Origin: Flavobacteriales bacterium
Lineage (GTDB): Bacteria; Bacteroidota; Bacteroidia; Flavobacteriales_F; PHOS-HE28
Reading direction: 5' to 3'
NCBI GenBank assembly: GCA_024103275.1
Contig: JAGFIV010000100.1
Location: forward strand, 1 to 64,000
Length of the DNA stretch: 64,000 nucleotides
Part shown: piece after piece, positions 23,127 to 31,429 of the stretch
How the letters are laid out: every line of letters starts with the position of its first letter
Numbering within the stretch: the first letter of the stretch is position 1
The notes under the pieces: model-generated
Told to the model about the DNA's origin: nothing
Databases searched by the model: none
Seen by the model: only the letters and a program-made list of their open reading frames with translations
Position numbers and translations under genes: made by a program

Positions 23127-25775
23127 ATGGCCAAGGCAGCACCCGCCCCCACGCCGCTGATGCAGCAATACATGCGCATCAAGGGGCAATACCCCGATGC
23201 ACTGCTGCTGTTCCGGGTGGGCGACTTTTACGAGACCTTCATGGCGGATGCCGTCACCGCCGCCGCCGTGCTGGGCATCACCCTCACCAAGCGCAACAAC
23301 GGCAGCAGCGACATCGAGCTGGCGGGCTTCCCGCACCACGCGCTGGACAACTACCTGCCCAAGCTGGTGCGGGCGGGCCACCGCGTGGCAGTGTGCGACC
23401 AGCTGGAAGACCCCAAGCTGGCCAAGGGCGTGGTGAAACGCGGCGTCACCGAGGTGGCCACCCCCGGGGCCTCCTTCGCCGAGGGCGTGGTGGAGGGCCG
23501 CCGCAACAACTGGCTGGCGGCGCTGTGCGGTGAGGGAGGGCGCTACGGGGCGGCCTTCCTGGACATCACCACGGGCGAGTTCCTGGCGGGCGAGGGCGAC
23601 CACGCCGCCATGGCCAAGGCCCTGGAGGCCCACGGCCCGGCCGAACTGCTGTTCCCGCGCGGCGACAAGCAGCCCTTCATCCAGGAGGAGACCGGCCGCT
23701 GGCGCAGCTTCGCCCTGGAGACATGGGCCTTCACCGATGACTTCGCGCGCGAGCGCCTGCTCCGGCAGTTCAACACCGCCGGCCTCAAGGGCTTCGGCAT
23801 CGAAGGCCTGCACCTGGCCCAGCGCGCCGCCGGGGCCGTGCTGCACTACCTGGGCGAAACACACCACGACCGCCTGGGCCACGTCACCCGCATCGGCAAG
23901 CTGGCCGTGGAAGGGCAGGTGTGGCTGGACCGCTTCACCGTGCGCAACCTGGAGCTGGTGGCCCCGGTGAACGAAGGCGGGCGCACGCTGCTGGCCGCCA
24001 TGGACGGCTGCATCACCCCCATGGGCGCGCGCCTGCTGCGGCGCTGGCTGCTGGCCCCGCTGGTGCGGCCCGATGCCATCAACGGACGGCTGGACCGCGT
24101 GGAGGCCCTGGTGCAGGAGGAAGCGCTGCGCGAGGGGCTGCGGGACGACCTGCACACGGTGGGCGACCTGGAGCGCCTGGCGGCCAAGGCCGCGGTGGGC
24201 CGCATCAACCCGCGCGAGCTGCTGCAGCTGGCCGCCGCCGTGCGGGCGGCCGGGCGCTTGCGCCAGGCCCTGATGGGCAGCCCGGGCGTGTGGGGACGCA
24301 CCGCCGAAGGATGGGCGGTGCCGCTGGATGCCGCGGACCGCATCGAGGCGGGCCTGGAGCCGGAAACACCGGTGAACGTCCAAAAGGGCGGGGTGATCCG
24401 CCAGGGCGTCAGCGCCGAGCTGGACGAGCTGCGTCACATCACGGGCCACGCCAAGGAACTGTTGCTGGAGGTGCAGCAGCGCGAGGCGGAACGCACCGGC
24501 ATCAGCTCGCTGAAAGTGGGCTACAACAACGTCTTCGGCTACTACCTGGAGGTGCGCCACACCCACCGCGACAAGGTGCCCCCGGAATGGGTGCGCAAGC
24601 AGACCCTCACCGGTGCCGAGCGCTACATCACCGATGAACTGAAAGCGCTGGAGGAGAAGATCCTCAGCGCCGAGGAGCGCATCCTGGCGCTGGAGGCCCG
24701 GCTGTACGGGGCCCTGGTGCAGGAGGTGTGCAACGGCATTGCCGCGCTGCAGGCCGTGGCGGCGGCGGTGGCGCAGCTCGATGTGTTGCGGGGCTTCGCC
24801 CTGCAGGCCGTGGCCTGGAGGTACGCGCGGCCGCAGATCAACGAGGGGCGGACGCTGCGCATCCGCGACGGGCGCCATCCCGTGATCGAGCAGCAGCTGC
24901 CGCCGGGAGAAACGTACGTGGCCAACGACCTCACGCTGGACCCCGAACAGGCCCAGCTGCTGGTGATCACCGGCCCCAACATGAGCGGCAAGAGCGCGCT
25001 CCTGCGGCAGACGGCCTTGATCGTGCTGATGGCGCAGGTGGGCAGCTTCGTCCCGGCACGCGAGGCGGACATCGGCATCGTGGACCGCGTGTTCACGCGC
25101 GTGGGTGCCAGCGACAACCTCTCCACCGGCGAAAGCACCTTCATGGTGGAGATGAACGAGACGGCCAGCATCCTCAACAACCTCAGCGCGCGCAGCCTGC
25201 TGCTGATGGACGAGATCGGCCGTGGCACCAGCACCTACGACGGCATCTCCATCGCCTGGAGCATCGCCGAATACCTGCACGAGCACCCGCTGCGGCCCAA
25301 GACCCTCTTCGCCACGCACTACCACGAGCTGAACGACATGGCGGAGACCTTCCCGCGCATCCGCAACGCCAACGTGGCCGTGCGCGAGGCCGACGGCAAG
25401 GTGCTCTTCCTGCGCAAGCTGGTGCCCGGCGGCACCGACCGCAGCTTCGGCATCCACGTGGCCCGCATGGCCGGCATGCCCCGGGCCGTGGTGGAGCGCG
25501 CCGAAAAGGTGCTGCACCACCTGGAGGCGGCCCACGCCGGCAACCTCGGCGAAGAGGAGGGCGGGCTGCCCAAGGCGGCGCCGGACAGCATGCACACGCC
25601 CGGCCGCGGGCCCCAGCTCAGCTTCTTCCAGCTGGACGACCCCGCGCTGGAAGGCATCCGGGATGAACTGGAGGCCATCGACATCAATGGGCTCACCCCC
25701 GTGGAGGCGCTGATGAAGCTCAACGAGATCAAACGGATGGTGGGCGCGGGCAAGGCCCGGCTCAGAAAGGTGTAG
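23127..25775 (+). CDS. mutS: DNA mismatch repair protein MutS
   Basis: 882 residues. The mismatch-reading Phe-x-Glu lies in GDFYETF (F34, E36). Walker A is GPNMSGKSALLRQ near residue 615 and Walker B LLLMDEIGRGTSTYDG near 692, followed by THYHELNDMA. The C-terminal region ends in the dimerising helix-turn-helix part (LTPVEALMKLNEIKRM). MutS recognises base mismatches and recruits MutL. The start ATG follows GATCTTCGCCCCCG; longer upstream frames lack homology. Confidence 0.97.
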   Translation: MAKAAPAPTPLMQQYMRIKGQYPDALLLFRVGDFYETFMADAVTAAAVLGITLTKRNNGSSDIELAGFPHHALDNYLPKLVRAGHRVAVCDQLEDPKLAKGVVKRGVTEVATPGASFAEGVVEGRRNNWLAALCGEGGRYGAAFLDITTGEFLAGEGDHAAMAKALEAHGPAELLFPRGDKQPFIQEETGRWRSFALETWAFTDDFARERLLRQFNTAGLKGFGIEGLHLAQRAAGAVLHYLGETHHDRLGHVTRIGKLAVEGQVWLDRFTVRNLELVAPVNEGGRTLLAAMDGCITPMGARLLRRWLLAPLVRPDAINGRLDRVEALVQEEALREGLRDDLHTVGDLERLAAKAAVGRINPRELLQLAAAVRAAGRLRQALMGSPGVWGRTAEGWAVPLDAADRIEAGLEPETPVNVQKGGVIRQGVSAELDELRHITGHAKELLLEVQQREAERTGISSLKVGYNNVFGYYLEVRHTHRDKVPPEWVRKQTLTGAERYITDELKALEEKILSAEERILALEARLYGALVQEVCNGIAALQAVAAAVAQLDVLRGFALQAVAWRYARPQINEGRTLRIRDGRHPVIEQQLPPGETYVANDLTLDPEQAQLLVITGPNMSGKSALLRQTALIVLMAQVGSFVPAREADIGIVDRVFTRVGASDNLSTGESTFMVEMNETASILNNLSARSLLLMDEIGRGTSTYDGISIAWSIAEYLHEHPLRPKTLFATHYHELNDMAETFPRIRNANVAVREADGKVLFLRKLVPGGTDRSFGIHVARMAGMPRAVVERAEKVLHHLEAAHAGNLGEEEGGLPKAAPDSMHTPGRGPQLSFFQLDDPALEGIRDELEAIDINGLTPVEALMKLNEIKRMVGAGKARLRKV

Positions 25776-25831
25776 GCAGGCGGGCAGGCCGTTGCGGCGA
25801 TCATTCCCGCAGCTATATTTGCACCCCCCAA

Positions 25832-25907
<76 letters not shown>

Positions 25908-25910
25908 TGA

Positions 25911-25941
25911 AAGGCCGTCCGCACCCCGGACGGCCTTTTTT
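25911..25941 (+). terminator. Rho-independent terminator after tRNA-Gly
   Basis: AAGGCCGTCC, loop GCACCCC, GGACGGCCTT, continuing into a T-run. It directly follows the tRNA. Confidence 0.9.
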
Positions 25942-26045
25942 CATGGCCTTCGGCGGCATCGCAGGGGCCAGGCCCCGGACCGGGAAAGGCTGCATTTCTT
26001 TCACCCGGTTTTCCCATCTTTCCCCTTTCAACTTTCCCTTCCCTC

Positions 26046-26831
26046 ATGGCCCGCAACCTCCTCCTGAACGACCGGGTGATCTTCGCCCTGATCATCATCA
26101 ATGCCGCGGCCATCTTCATCGCCGGCTTCCCGCAGGTGGACCCGGCGCTGAAACAGGCGCTGGCCGGGGTGGACCACGCCATTACCATCGCCTTCGTGCT
26201 GGAGGCCGCCTTCAAGATCCGCCGCGACGGCTGGCACGGGTACGTCCGCGATGGCTGGAATGTGTTCGACTTCATCCTGGTGGCCCTGGCCCTGCCATCC
26301 CTGGCCGGCCTGTTCCTGGGCGGCGACATGGAGGGCTACGGCATCTTCCTGGTGCTGCGGGCCGCACGCGTGGTGAAGCTGCTGCGCACGGTGCGCTTCT
26401 TTCCCCGCGTGGATGAGCTCGTCTCGGGCGTGGTGCGCGCGGCCAAGGCCTCCTTCGTGGTCCTCATCGCCTTCCTCATCACCCTGCTCATCGCCGCCCT
26501 GTTCAGCCAGCGGCTGTTCGCCACCCTGTCGCCGGAGCACTTCGGCGACCCGGCCAAGGCGCTCTATTCCACGTTCAAGATCTTCACCGTGGAAGGGTGG
26601 TTCGACATACCGGACGAGATCACCGCACCCCTGCCCACGCTGTCGCGCATCCTTGCCCGGGCTTGGTTCATCCTCATCCTCATGGGCGGCGGCATCTTCG
26701 GCCTATCGCTGGTCAACTCCATCTTCGTGGATGCCATGGTGGCCGACAACAACGATGCGCTGGAAGCCAAGGTGGACGCGCTGGCGGAGGAGATCCGGCG
26801 GCTGCGGGAGCGGCTGGGTGAGCGCACCTGA
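26046..26831 (+). CDS. Voltage-gated-like ion transporter (ion_trans superfamily)
   Basis: 261 residues, one six-helix domain. S1-S3 are hydrophobic with WNVFDFILVALALP as S3. S4 carries spaced Arg/Lys (LRAARVVKLLRTVRFF). The pore loop reads FKIFTVEGWFDIPDEI, with TVEGW in the position of the TLESW filter of bacterial sodium channels. A C-terminal coiled coil (LEAKVDALAEEIRRLRERLG) would hold the tetramer together. Likely a cation channel of the inner membrane; ion selectivity is inferred from the single filter Glu only. Confidence 0.88.
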   Translation: MARNLLLNDRVIFALIIINAAAIFIAGFPQVDPALKQALAGVDHAITIAFVLEAAFKIRRDGWHGYVRDGWNVFDFILVALALPSLAGLFLGGDMEGYGIFLVLRAARVVKLLRTVRFFPRVDELVSGVVRAAKASFVVLIAFLITLLIAALFSQRLFATLSPEHFGDPAKALYSTFKIFTVEGWFDIPDEITAPLPTLSRILARAWFILILMGGGIFGLSLVNSIFVDAMVADNNDALEAKVDALAEEIRRLRERLGERT

Positions 26832-27081
26832 CCCGGTGTCCCAGGGCTATCGCGTCTTCATTCATCAACGGTCATGACTTCGGCAAAGGGGTAGGAACAG
26901 CAGGCCCAGCGTGCGTTCCTTGCTCCGCGGACCGCCGCTCGCTTTGGTCCGCCCCCTTGCCCTGGGCCCGCCGTTCGGCGGGCACCAGGGGGACAGGATT
27001 GCCGCACGCTGGGCCTGCTGTTCCGGCACATTCCCAGTACTGGCGGGAGAAATAAGACGCGATAGCCCTGCCCGGTGTCCC
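26832..27081. mobile_element. MITE-like palindromic element with 11-bp flanking direct repeats
   Basis: The direct repeat CCCGGTGTCCC occurs at 26832-26842 and again at 27071-27081. Between them lie inverted arms AGGGCTATCGCGTCTT (26843-26858 and 27054-27069), a second inverted pair GGAACAGCAGGCCCAGCGTG (26894-26913; complement at 27005-27024) and a central hairpin GGGCCCGCCG-TTCG-GCGGGC. There is no ORF of note. The layout is that of a non-autonomous transposon with an 11-bp target duplication. Confidence 0.75.
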
Positions 27082-27117
27082 GACCGGCATCCATCTTTCC
27101 TGTTTCTTTGCCCTCCC

Positions 27118-27202
27118 GCCCGGGTGGTGGAATGGTAGACACGAGGGACTTAAAATCCCTTGGTCCGCAAGGGCCGTGCGGGTTCAAGTCCCGCCCCGGG
27201 CA
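27118..27202 (+). tRNA. tRNA-Leu (TAA)
   Basis: 85 nucleotides with a long variable arm, as expected for Leu: acceptor GCCCGGG/CCCGGGC, anticodon stem GGGA...TCCC around CTTAAAA (anticodon TAA), variable arm near TGGTCCGCAAGGGCC, T arm GCGGG-TTCAAGT-CCCGC. CCA is not encoded. Confidence 0.96.
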
Positions 27203-27213
27203 CGACCGCCGCC

Positions 27214-28047
27214 ATGAAGACCCGCCTTGCGCCCACGCCCAGCGGCTTCCTGCATGCGGGCAACGGGGCCTCGTTCGTGCTGGCTTGGAAACTGGCCCGC
27301 GAAGCGGGTGGCCGGGTGCTGCTGCGCATCGACGACCTGGATGCGGAGCGGGCGCGCCCCGAATACGTGCAGGACATCTTCGACACCTTGCGCTGGCTGG
27401 GCGTGGATTGGGATGAAGGCCCGCGGAATGCCGGTGAACTGGCCGGTCAGTGGTCGCAGCACCTGCGCATGGACGGCTACCTGGAGCTGGTGCACCAGCT
27501 GCGCACCGGAAGCCATCTTTATGCCTGCACCTGTTCCCGCAAGGACATCGCGGCACGCGGTGCGGTGCGGGAGTACGACGGGCACTGCCGCGACCGCAAC
27601 CTGCCCTTGGACCTGCCCGGTTGCCGTTGGCGTTTGCGCCTGCCGCCAGGGGGGCGCGTGGCCTTGCACACCTGGCCCGATGGCGCCCTGCGGGAACTGC
27701 CGCTGGACATGCCCGACCCGGTGATCCGCCAGCAGAACGGCCGGCCGGCCTATCAGGTGGCCTCGCTGGCGGATGATGTCCGCTTCGGCGTGGACCTGGT
27801 GGTGCGCGGCACCGACCTATTGCCCTCCACGTCGATCCAGCTATACCTGGCGGAGTTGCTGGGGAAGCGGGCGTTCAGTGAAGCTCGTTTCCTGCATCAT
27901 CCGCTGCTGCTGGGCGCTGCCGGGGCGAAGCTGTCCAAGTCGCTCGGCGCTGAGGCCTTGATCACCCTGCGCCAAGCCGGGGAAGGCCCCGGTCCGGTTC
28001 TCCGCTTGGCGGAGGAATGGTTGCGGCAGGTGGCGGCCGGGTCCTGA
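27214..28047 (+). CDS. gluQ: Glutamyl-queuosine tRNA(Asp) synthetase-like protein (GluRS catalytic domain)
   Basis: 277 residues, about the length of GluQ/YadB and lacking the anticodon-binding half of GluRS. It has the HIGH-like motif APTPSGFLHAGN, the zinc-site pattern YACTCSRKD...REYDGHC (C-x-C, Y-x3-C) and the KMSKS-type motif KLSKSLG. GluQ enzymes attach Glu to queuosine in tRNA-Asp. The gene starts 11 bases after tRNA-Leu, with no promoter box between them, so it is probably co-transcribed with the tRNA. Confidence 0.85.
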   Translation: MKTRLAPTPSGFLHAGNGASFVLAWKLAREAGGRVLLRIDDLDAERARPEYVQDIFDTLRWLGVDWDEGPRNAGELAGQWSQHLRMDGYLELVHQLRTGSHLYACTCSRKDIAARGAVREYDGHCRDRNLPLDLPGCRWRLRLPPGGRVALHTWPDGALRELPLDMPDPVIRQQNGRPAYQVASLADDVRFGVDLVVRGTDLLPSTSIQLYLAELLGKRAFSEARFLHHPLLLGAAGAKLSKSLGAEALITLRQAGEGPGPVLRLAEEWLRQVAAGS

Positions 28048-28048
28048 A

Positions 28049-29200
28049 CTATACGGCGGCAAACGGACGGAGCACCAAGGGCTTGGCCCGTACGGTGCCG
28101 CGGCGCCGTTCCACCAGCCCCAGCTCCTCCAGCTCGGCCAGGTCGCGCTGCAGGGTTTTCGCGTGGAGCCGGGCGTAGTGGTGGGCCAGGTCGGGCGTGA
28201 GGCGCGTGATGCGTGCGGTGGCGACCCAGCCATCCTGGGCGCGGATCCCCTTGGCCAGGGCCAGCAGGCGGTCGGCGGCGGGCAGGCCGTCCCGGTCCAG
28301 GATGCGGTGCAGGTCGCCCTCCGCCAAAAGGAGGTATTGGGCGTGGTCCACTTCGTCGCACAGGGCCTGCATGCCGTCGGCGAAGCCATGCGCCATGTAG
28401 GCGATGAAGGGGATGGGGTCGCCACCGGGCCGGGCGGCATGGGCGATCTGGCGTTCGTATTCGTGGCGCGTGGCGGCGGCGTGCATCACCAGGCGGTGTG
28501 CCGCCACCGCCGGGAACCCGGCCTGCAGCAGCAACTGGAACCCCACCAGGCGCGCCGTCCGGCCGTTGCCCCCGGGGAAGGGCGCGATCCACAACAGGTA
28601 GAGGTGGGCCAGCACCGCGCCGATGATGGCCATGGGCCCCTGCTCCTCGGTGTGTTCGGGGTGGAACATCGGGCTGGCCATCCAGCCCTGGAGGCGTTCC
28701 CCCAAGGGAGGGATGTCCTCGGGCTGCACGCCTTCCGTAGGGTTGGCGTGGCGCACGGTGCGGTATTCGCCGGGCGCGTTGCCCGCCAGGTCCTCCCCGG
28801 TTTCCTTGATCACCTGGGCATTCAGCACCTGCAAGGTCCAGGCCCCGCTATCGCGGTCGCCTGCCCTGGCCCGGGCCTCCACCCAGGCCACGGCCTTCAC
28901 CAAATTGCGGATCTCGCGTTCCAGGAAGACCTGCGACGGAGGCAATTGGAGGGAGCCTTCCAGCAGCCGGTCCACCTGGTCTTCGCCCAAGGTGTTGCCA
29001 TCCAGGGCCGCGTTGGCCACCACGCCGCGCAGCATCGCGATGTAGCGCACCAGGTCCCCTTCCCGGGCGGAAAGCGCCGCTTGATGGAGGCGCCGGGCCA
29101 GGGCCGTGGCCTCGCCCAAGCGGATCCACACCGTACCGGGTACCTGGCGCGGGTCGAAACGGAAGGAAAGCCACGGATGTGTCTGTTCGTATGCCCGCAT
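28049..29200 (-). CDS. Fic-family protein with altered active-site motif
   Basis: 383 residues from MRAYEQTHPWLSFRF; the ATG is chosen as CTTTG lies 10 bases before it, and the frame extends further only with TTG. Fic core: inhibitory-helix region ANAALDGNTLG near 70 and Fic loop WIAPFPGGNGRTAR near 205. Active Fic enzymes carry HxFx(D/E)GNGR; here the His is Ala, and the usual (S/T)xxxE(G/N) inhibitor is NAALDG. A C-terminal winged-helix part (LQRDLAELEELGLVERRRG) follows. AMP-transfer activity is therefore doubtful. Confidence 0.88.
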   Translation of the reverse strand: MRAYEQTHPWLSFRFDPRQVPGTVWIRLGEATALARRLHQAALSAREGDLVRYIAMLRGVVANAALDGNTLGEDQVDRLLEGSLQLPPSQVFLEREIRNLVKAVAWVEARARAGDRDSGAWTLQVLNAQVIKETGEDLAGNAPGEYRTVRHANPTEGVQPEDIPPLGERLQGWMASPMFHPEHTEEQGPMAIIGAVLAHLYLLWIAPFPGGNGRTARLVGFQLLLQAGFPAVAAHRLVMHAAATRHEYERQIAHAARPGGDPIPFIAYMAHGFADGMQALCDEVDHAQYLLLAEGDLHRILDRDGLPAADRLLALAKGIRAQDGWVATARITRLTPDLAHHYARLHAKTLQRDLAELEELGLVERRRGTVRAKPLVLRPFAAV

Positions 29201-29365
29201 GGATGTCCACAAAGAAAAGATGTGCTAATAAACTGATAAACAGGTGCAAATGAAAACAACTAACAGCCCGATGTCTGTAACAATGTCCCATTCAAAGTCC
29301 GGAAATGGCCGCCGGACTGGAAAAGCAGTCTGCGGGGCGGTTTGTAGTCGTTGGCCCAACGGGAG

Positions 29366-30010
29366 TTACCCGGCAAGGATCAGGACCATTAGGCCGAAGA
29401 ACAGGGCAAAGGCCCCGAGGATCATGCCGGCGAGCGCGAAACCTTTTCCGCGATTCCCCCGGTCGCGGCATTGGCGGCTTCCGATCAGGCCCAAGGTGAA
29501 GGCGATGGCTCCGCCAATGAGCAGCAGCGGCATGCTGTGGGCCAGCAGGCCGGTGAGCACCGTGGCCAGCCCGGTCGGGCCGGCGGCAATGGCCTTGGCA
29601 TTCCAGCGGCGTTCCGGCTCGCCATAATAATCCGTGGTATCCTGCAGGAAGGTATGGTGGGGACGGGCTGGCACCCAGGCGGTACCGCGGCCAGGGCCGG
29701 CCTCCAATTCCCTGGTGCCCACAAGGGATGGCATGGCGGATGCCGTTGCCCCTGCGGCGTGGTCCTGTTGCGGGCGGTCCGGTTCCGGCATGGCCCATTC
29801 CCTGGGCGGATCAAGAGGCAAAGCCGAAGGCTTGGCGGCCGGATGCCGGGGATGGGGGGGGCGGCCCGCGATGGGTCCTTCCCGGTGTAGCCATGTGTAT
29901 TGACGGCCCTGGCGGAGCAGGGGGCCACGCGCCGCGTGCCGCATGCCCCCGCCGCATCCGGCCGACAGGGCGGCGGCAAACAGGAGGGCGGTCCGGGCCG
30001 GTCGGCGCAT
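29366..30010 (-). CDS. Lipoprotein with C-terminal membrane hairpin, unknown function
   Basis: 214 residues. The lipobox is ALSAGCGG near residue 19. A Pro/Arg-rich spacer spans about 30-125. Two hydrophobic stretches then follow (GLLAHSMPLLLIGGAIAFTLGL and GFALAGMILGAFALFFGLMVLIL), separated by SRQCRDRGNRGK, like DUF4190-type tails. Probably anchored in the inner membrane. The spacer shows GC-rich biased codons and could be poorly conserved. No functional clue from its neighbours. Confidence 0.6.
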   Translation of the reverse strand: MRRPARTALLFAAALSAGCGGGMRHAARGPLLRQGRQYTWLHREGPIAGRPPHPRHPAAKPSALPLDPPREWAMPEPDRPQQDHAAGATASAMPSLVGTRELEAGPGRGTAWVPARPHHTFLQDTTDYYGEPERRWNAKAIAAGPTGLATVLTGLLAHSMPLLLIGGAIAFTLGLIGSRQCRDRGNRGKGFALAGMILGAFALFFGLMVLILAG

Positions 30011-30164
30011 GCCGAAAGCTACGGTGGGGGAAGCAGCCCGTTATCCACATTTCGGGCGGTCATCCACCGGCGATCATGGACAAGTGACCTTTAGGGCGGG
30101 ATCCGCGCCTTTGTTGCCGCAGGTCCCTGCACGCCCAAGCGCGCCATGCCCGAACTTTGGCCCC

Positions 30165-30899
30165 ATGCGCCGGTCGGCCTTCCTTCTCGTGGTGGTGCTG
30201 GCCTGGTTCCAAGCGCAGGCCCAAGTGGGCGTCACCACCTTCGGGCTCCAGGTCAAGCCGGTGATCCCCTTCGGCTTCTTCGAGAACAAGCGGATGCTGG
30301 AGCAGGACCACCTGACGGCCACCTTGGACCTGAACGGCGGCATGGCCTACGGCATGCTCGTGCGCCACGGCATCACCCGGTCCATCTCGCTGGAGGTGGG
30401 CCTGGACCAGATCACGCGCCGCTACGACTTCAGCATCGCCAACGACACCAGCGGCTACGACGATGCAGGCAGCGTGCGGTTCATCGGCTTCGAGCTGCCG
30501 ATCACCTGCCTGGTGTACATCCGCCTGGGCGAGAACACCTGGATGAACAACGCCTTGGGGGCCAGCGTGGATTTTTACCCCAGCGATGCCCACCGTGAAT
30601 TGGAGAATGCCCAGGCCTACCTGTTCCGGCGCAACTGGGCCCAGTTTGCCGTGGTGGGCAACATCGGGGTGGAATACCGCACGGACAAGTCGGGCTATTT
30701 CTACCTGGGGGCCACCTACCACCGGCCCTTCGGCGACATGGCGCAGGCCGATGCCACCTGGCTGGACCGTTACGCGGGCTTCCGTCCCTACCGGATGATC
30801 ACCCGCCTGAGCGGGAGCTACCTCACGGTGGACCTGCGGTATTTCTTCCACGAGGACCCCGACAAGGCCCGGGTGCGCAGGGCGGCCCGCAAGCGTTGA
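30165..30899 (+). CDS. Outer-membrane beta-barrel protein
   Basis: 244 residues. The signal peptide (SAFLLVVVLAWFQAQAQ) precedes strands such as VGVTTFGLQVKPVIPFGFF, YGMLVRHGITRSISLEVGLDQ, VVGNIGVEYRTDKSGYFYLG and a final SGSYLTVDLRYFFHED. The pattern fits a porin-like or OmpA-barrel-type family of Bacteroidota; no specific substrate can be inferred. The start follows AACTTTGGCCCC directly. Confidence 0.78.
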   Translation: MRRSAFLLVVVLAWFQAQAQVGVTTFGLQVKPVIPFGFFENKRMLEQDHLTATLDLNGGMAYGMLVRHGITRSISLEVGLDQITRRYDFSIANDTSGYDDAGSVRFIGFELPITCLVYIRLGENTWMNNALGASVDFYPSDAHRELENAQAYLFRRNWAQFAVVGNIGVEYRTDKSGYFYLGATYHRPFGDMAQADATWLDRYAGFRPYRMITRLSGSYLTVDLRYFFHEDPDKARVRRAARKR

Positions 30900-30929
30900 C
30901 CCCCTGCCGCGGGCCACGCGCGGAATGAC

Positions 30930-30937
30930 CACCTTTG
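30930..30937 (+). promoter_or_regulatory. -7 type box CACCTTTG of the DUF423 gene
   Basis: Ends 4 bases before the ATG at 30942; implies a leaderless transcript. Confidence 0.5.
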
Positions 30938-30941
30938 CAGG

Positions 30942-31346
30942 ATGGAAACCAAGTTGCAGGACCGGACCCTGGGGTGGGCGGCGCTGATCTTGATGCTGGC
31001 CGTGGCGCTGGGCGCTTTCGGGGCGCACGCGATACAAGGGCGGGTGGACATGCAGGCCTACCGCAACTGGGCCACGGCCTCGCAATACCAATTCTTCCAC
31101 GGGCTGGCCCTGCTGGGGCTGGCCGCGCTGGAAGGAAGGCTTGCCGAACGGGTGCTGGGCTTCGCGCGCCTCCTGTTCCTGCTGGGCATCCTCTGCTTTT
31201 GCGGGTCGCTGTACCTGCTGGCCGTGCGGGACCTGCTGGGCATCGCCGGATGGGTGCGCGTGCTGGGCCCCATCACGCCCCTGGGCGGGCTGATGTTCAT
31301 CGGCGGGTGGATCACCATCCTGCTGGGCGCGGTGCGCAAGCGCTGA
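30942..31346 (+). CDS. DUF423 family membrane protein
   Basis: 134 residues with four hydrophobic helices. The family signature LGAFGAHAIQGRVD occurs near residue 25, then ASQYQFFHGLALLGLAAL and a final IGGWITILLGAV. DUF423 (YgdD/TMEM256) proteins are small inner-membrane proteins of unknown role. Confidence 0.9.
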   Translation: METKLQDRTLGWAALILMLAVALGAFGAHAIQGRVDMQAYRNWATASQYQFFHGLALLGLAALEGRLAERVLGFARLLFLLGILCFCGSLYLLAVRDLLGIAGWVRVLGPITPLGGLMFIGGWITILLGAVRKR

Positions 31347-31393
31347 TGCCCCGGCCTTGCTGATTTTGGTCAATCCCGCCTTGGGTGGATCCC

Positions 31394-31401
31394 TACCTTT
31401 G
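31394..31401 (+). promoter_or_regulatory. TACCTTTG promoter box of pckA
   Basis: Exact TAnnTTTG, 28 bases before the ATG at 31430, preceded by TTGG-containing sequence. Confidence 0.6.
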
Positions 31402-31429
31402 CCCCTCCTAAAACGTGAACGACACGATC

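Noticed and set aside
22452-25595. A 1047-codon minus-strand frame covering mutS and the methyltransferase
   Set aside because: Only the last 191 codons are real (the SpoU-type methyltransferase); the rest is antisense to mutS.
29243-29365. Possible small gene upstream of the Fic gene
   Set aside because: The open frame there lacks hydrophobic or domain patterns; the AT-rich sequence is better explained as promoter DNA.
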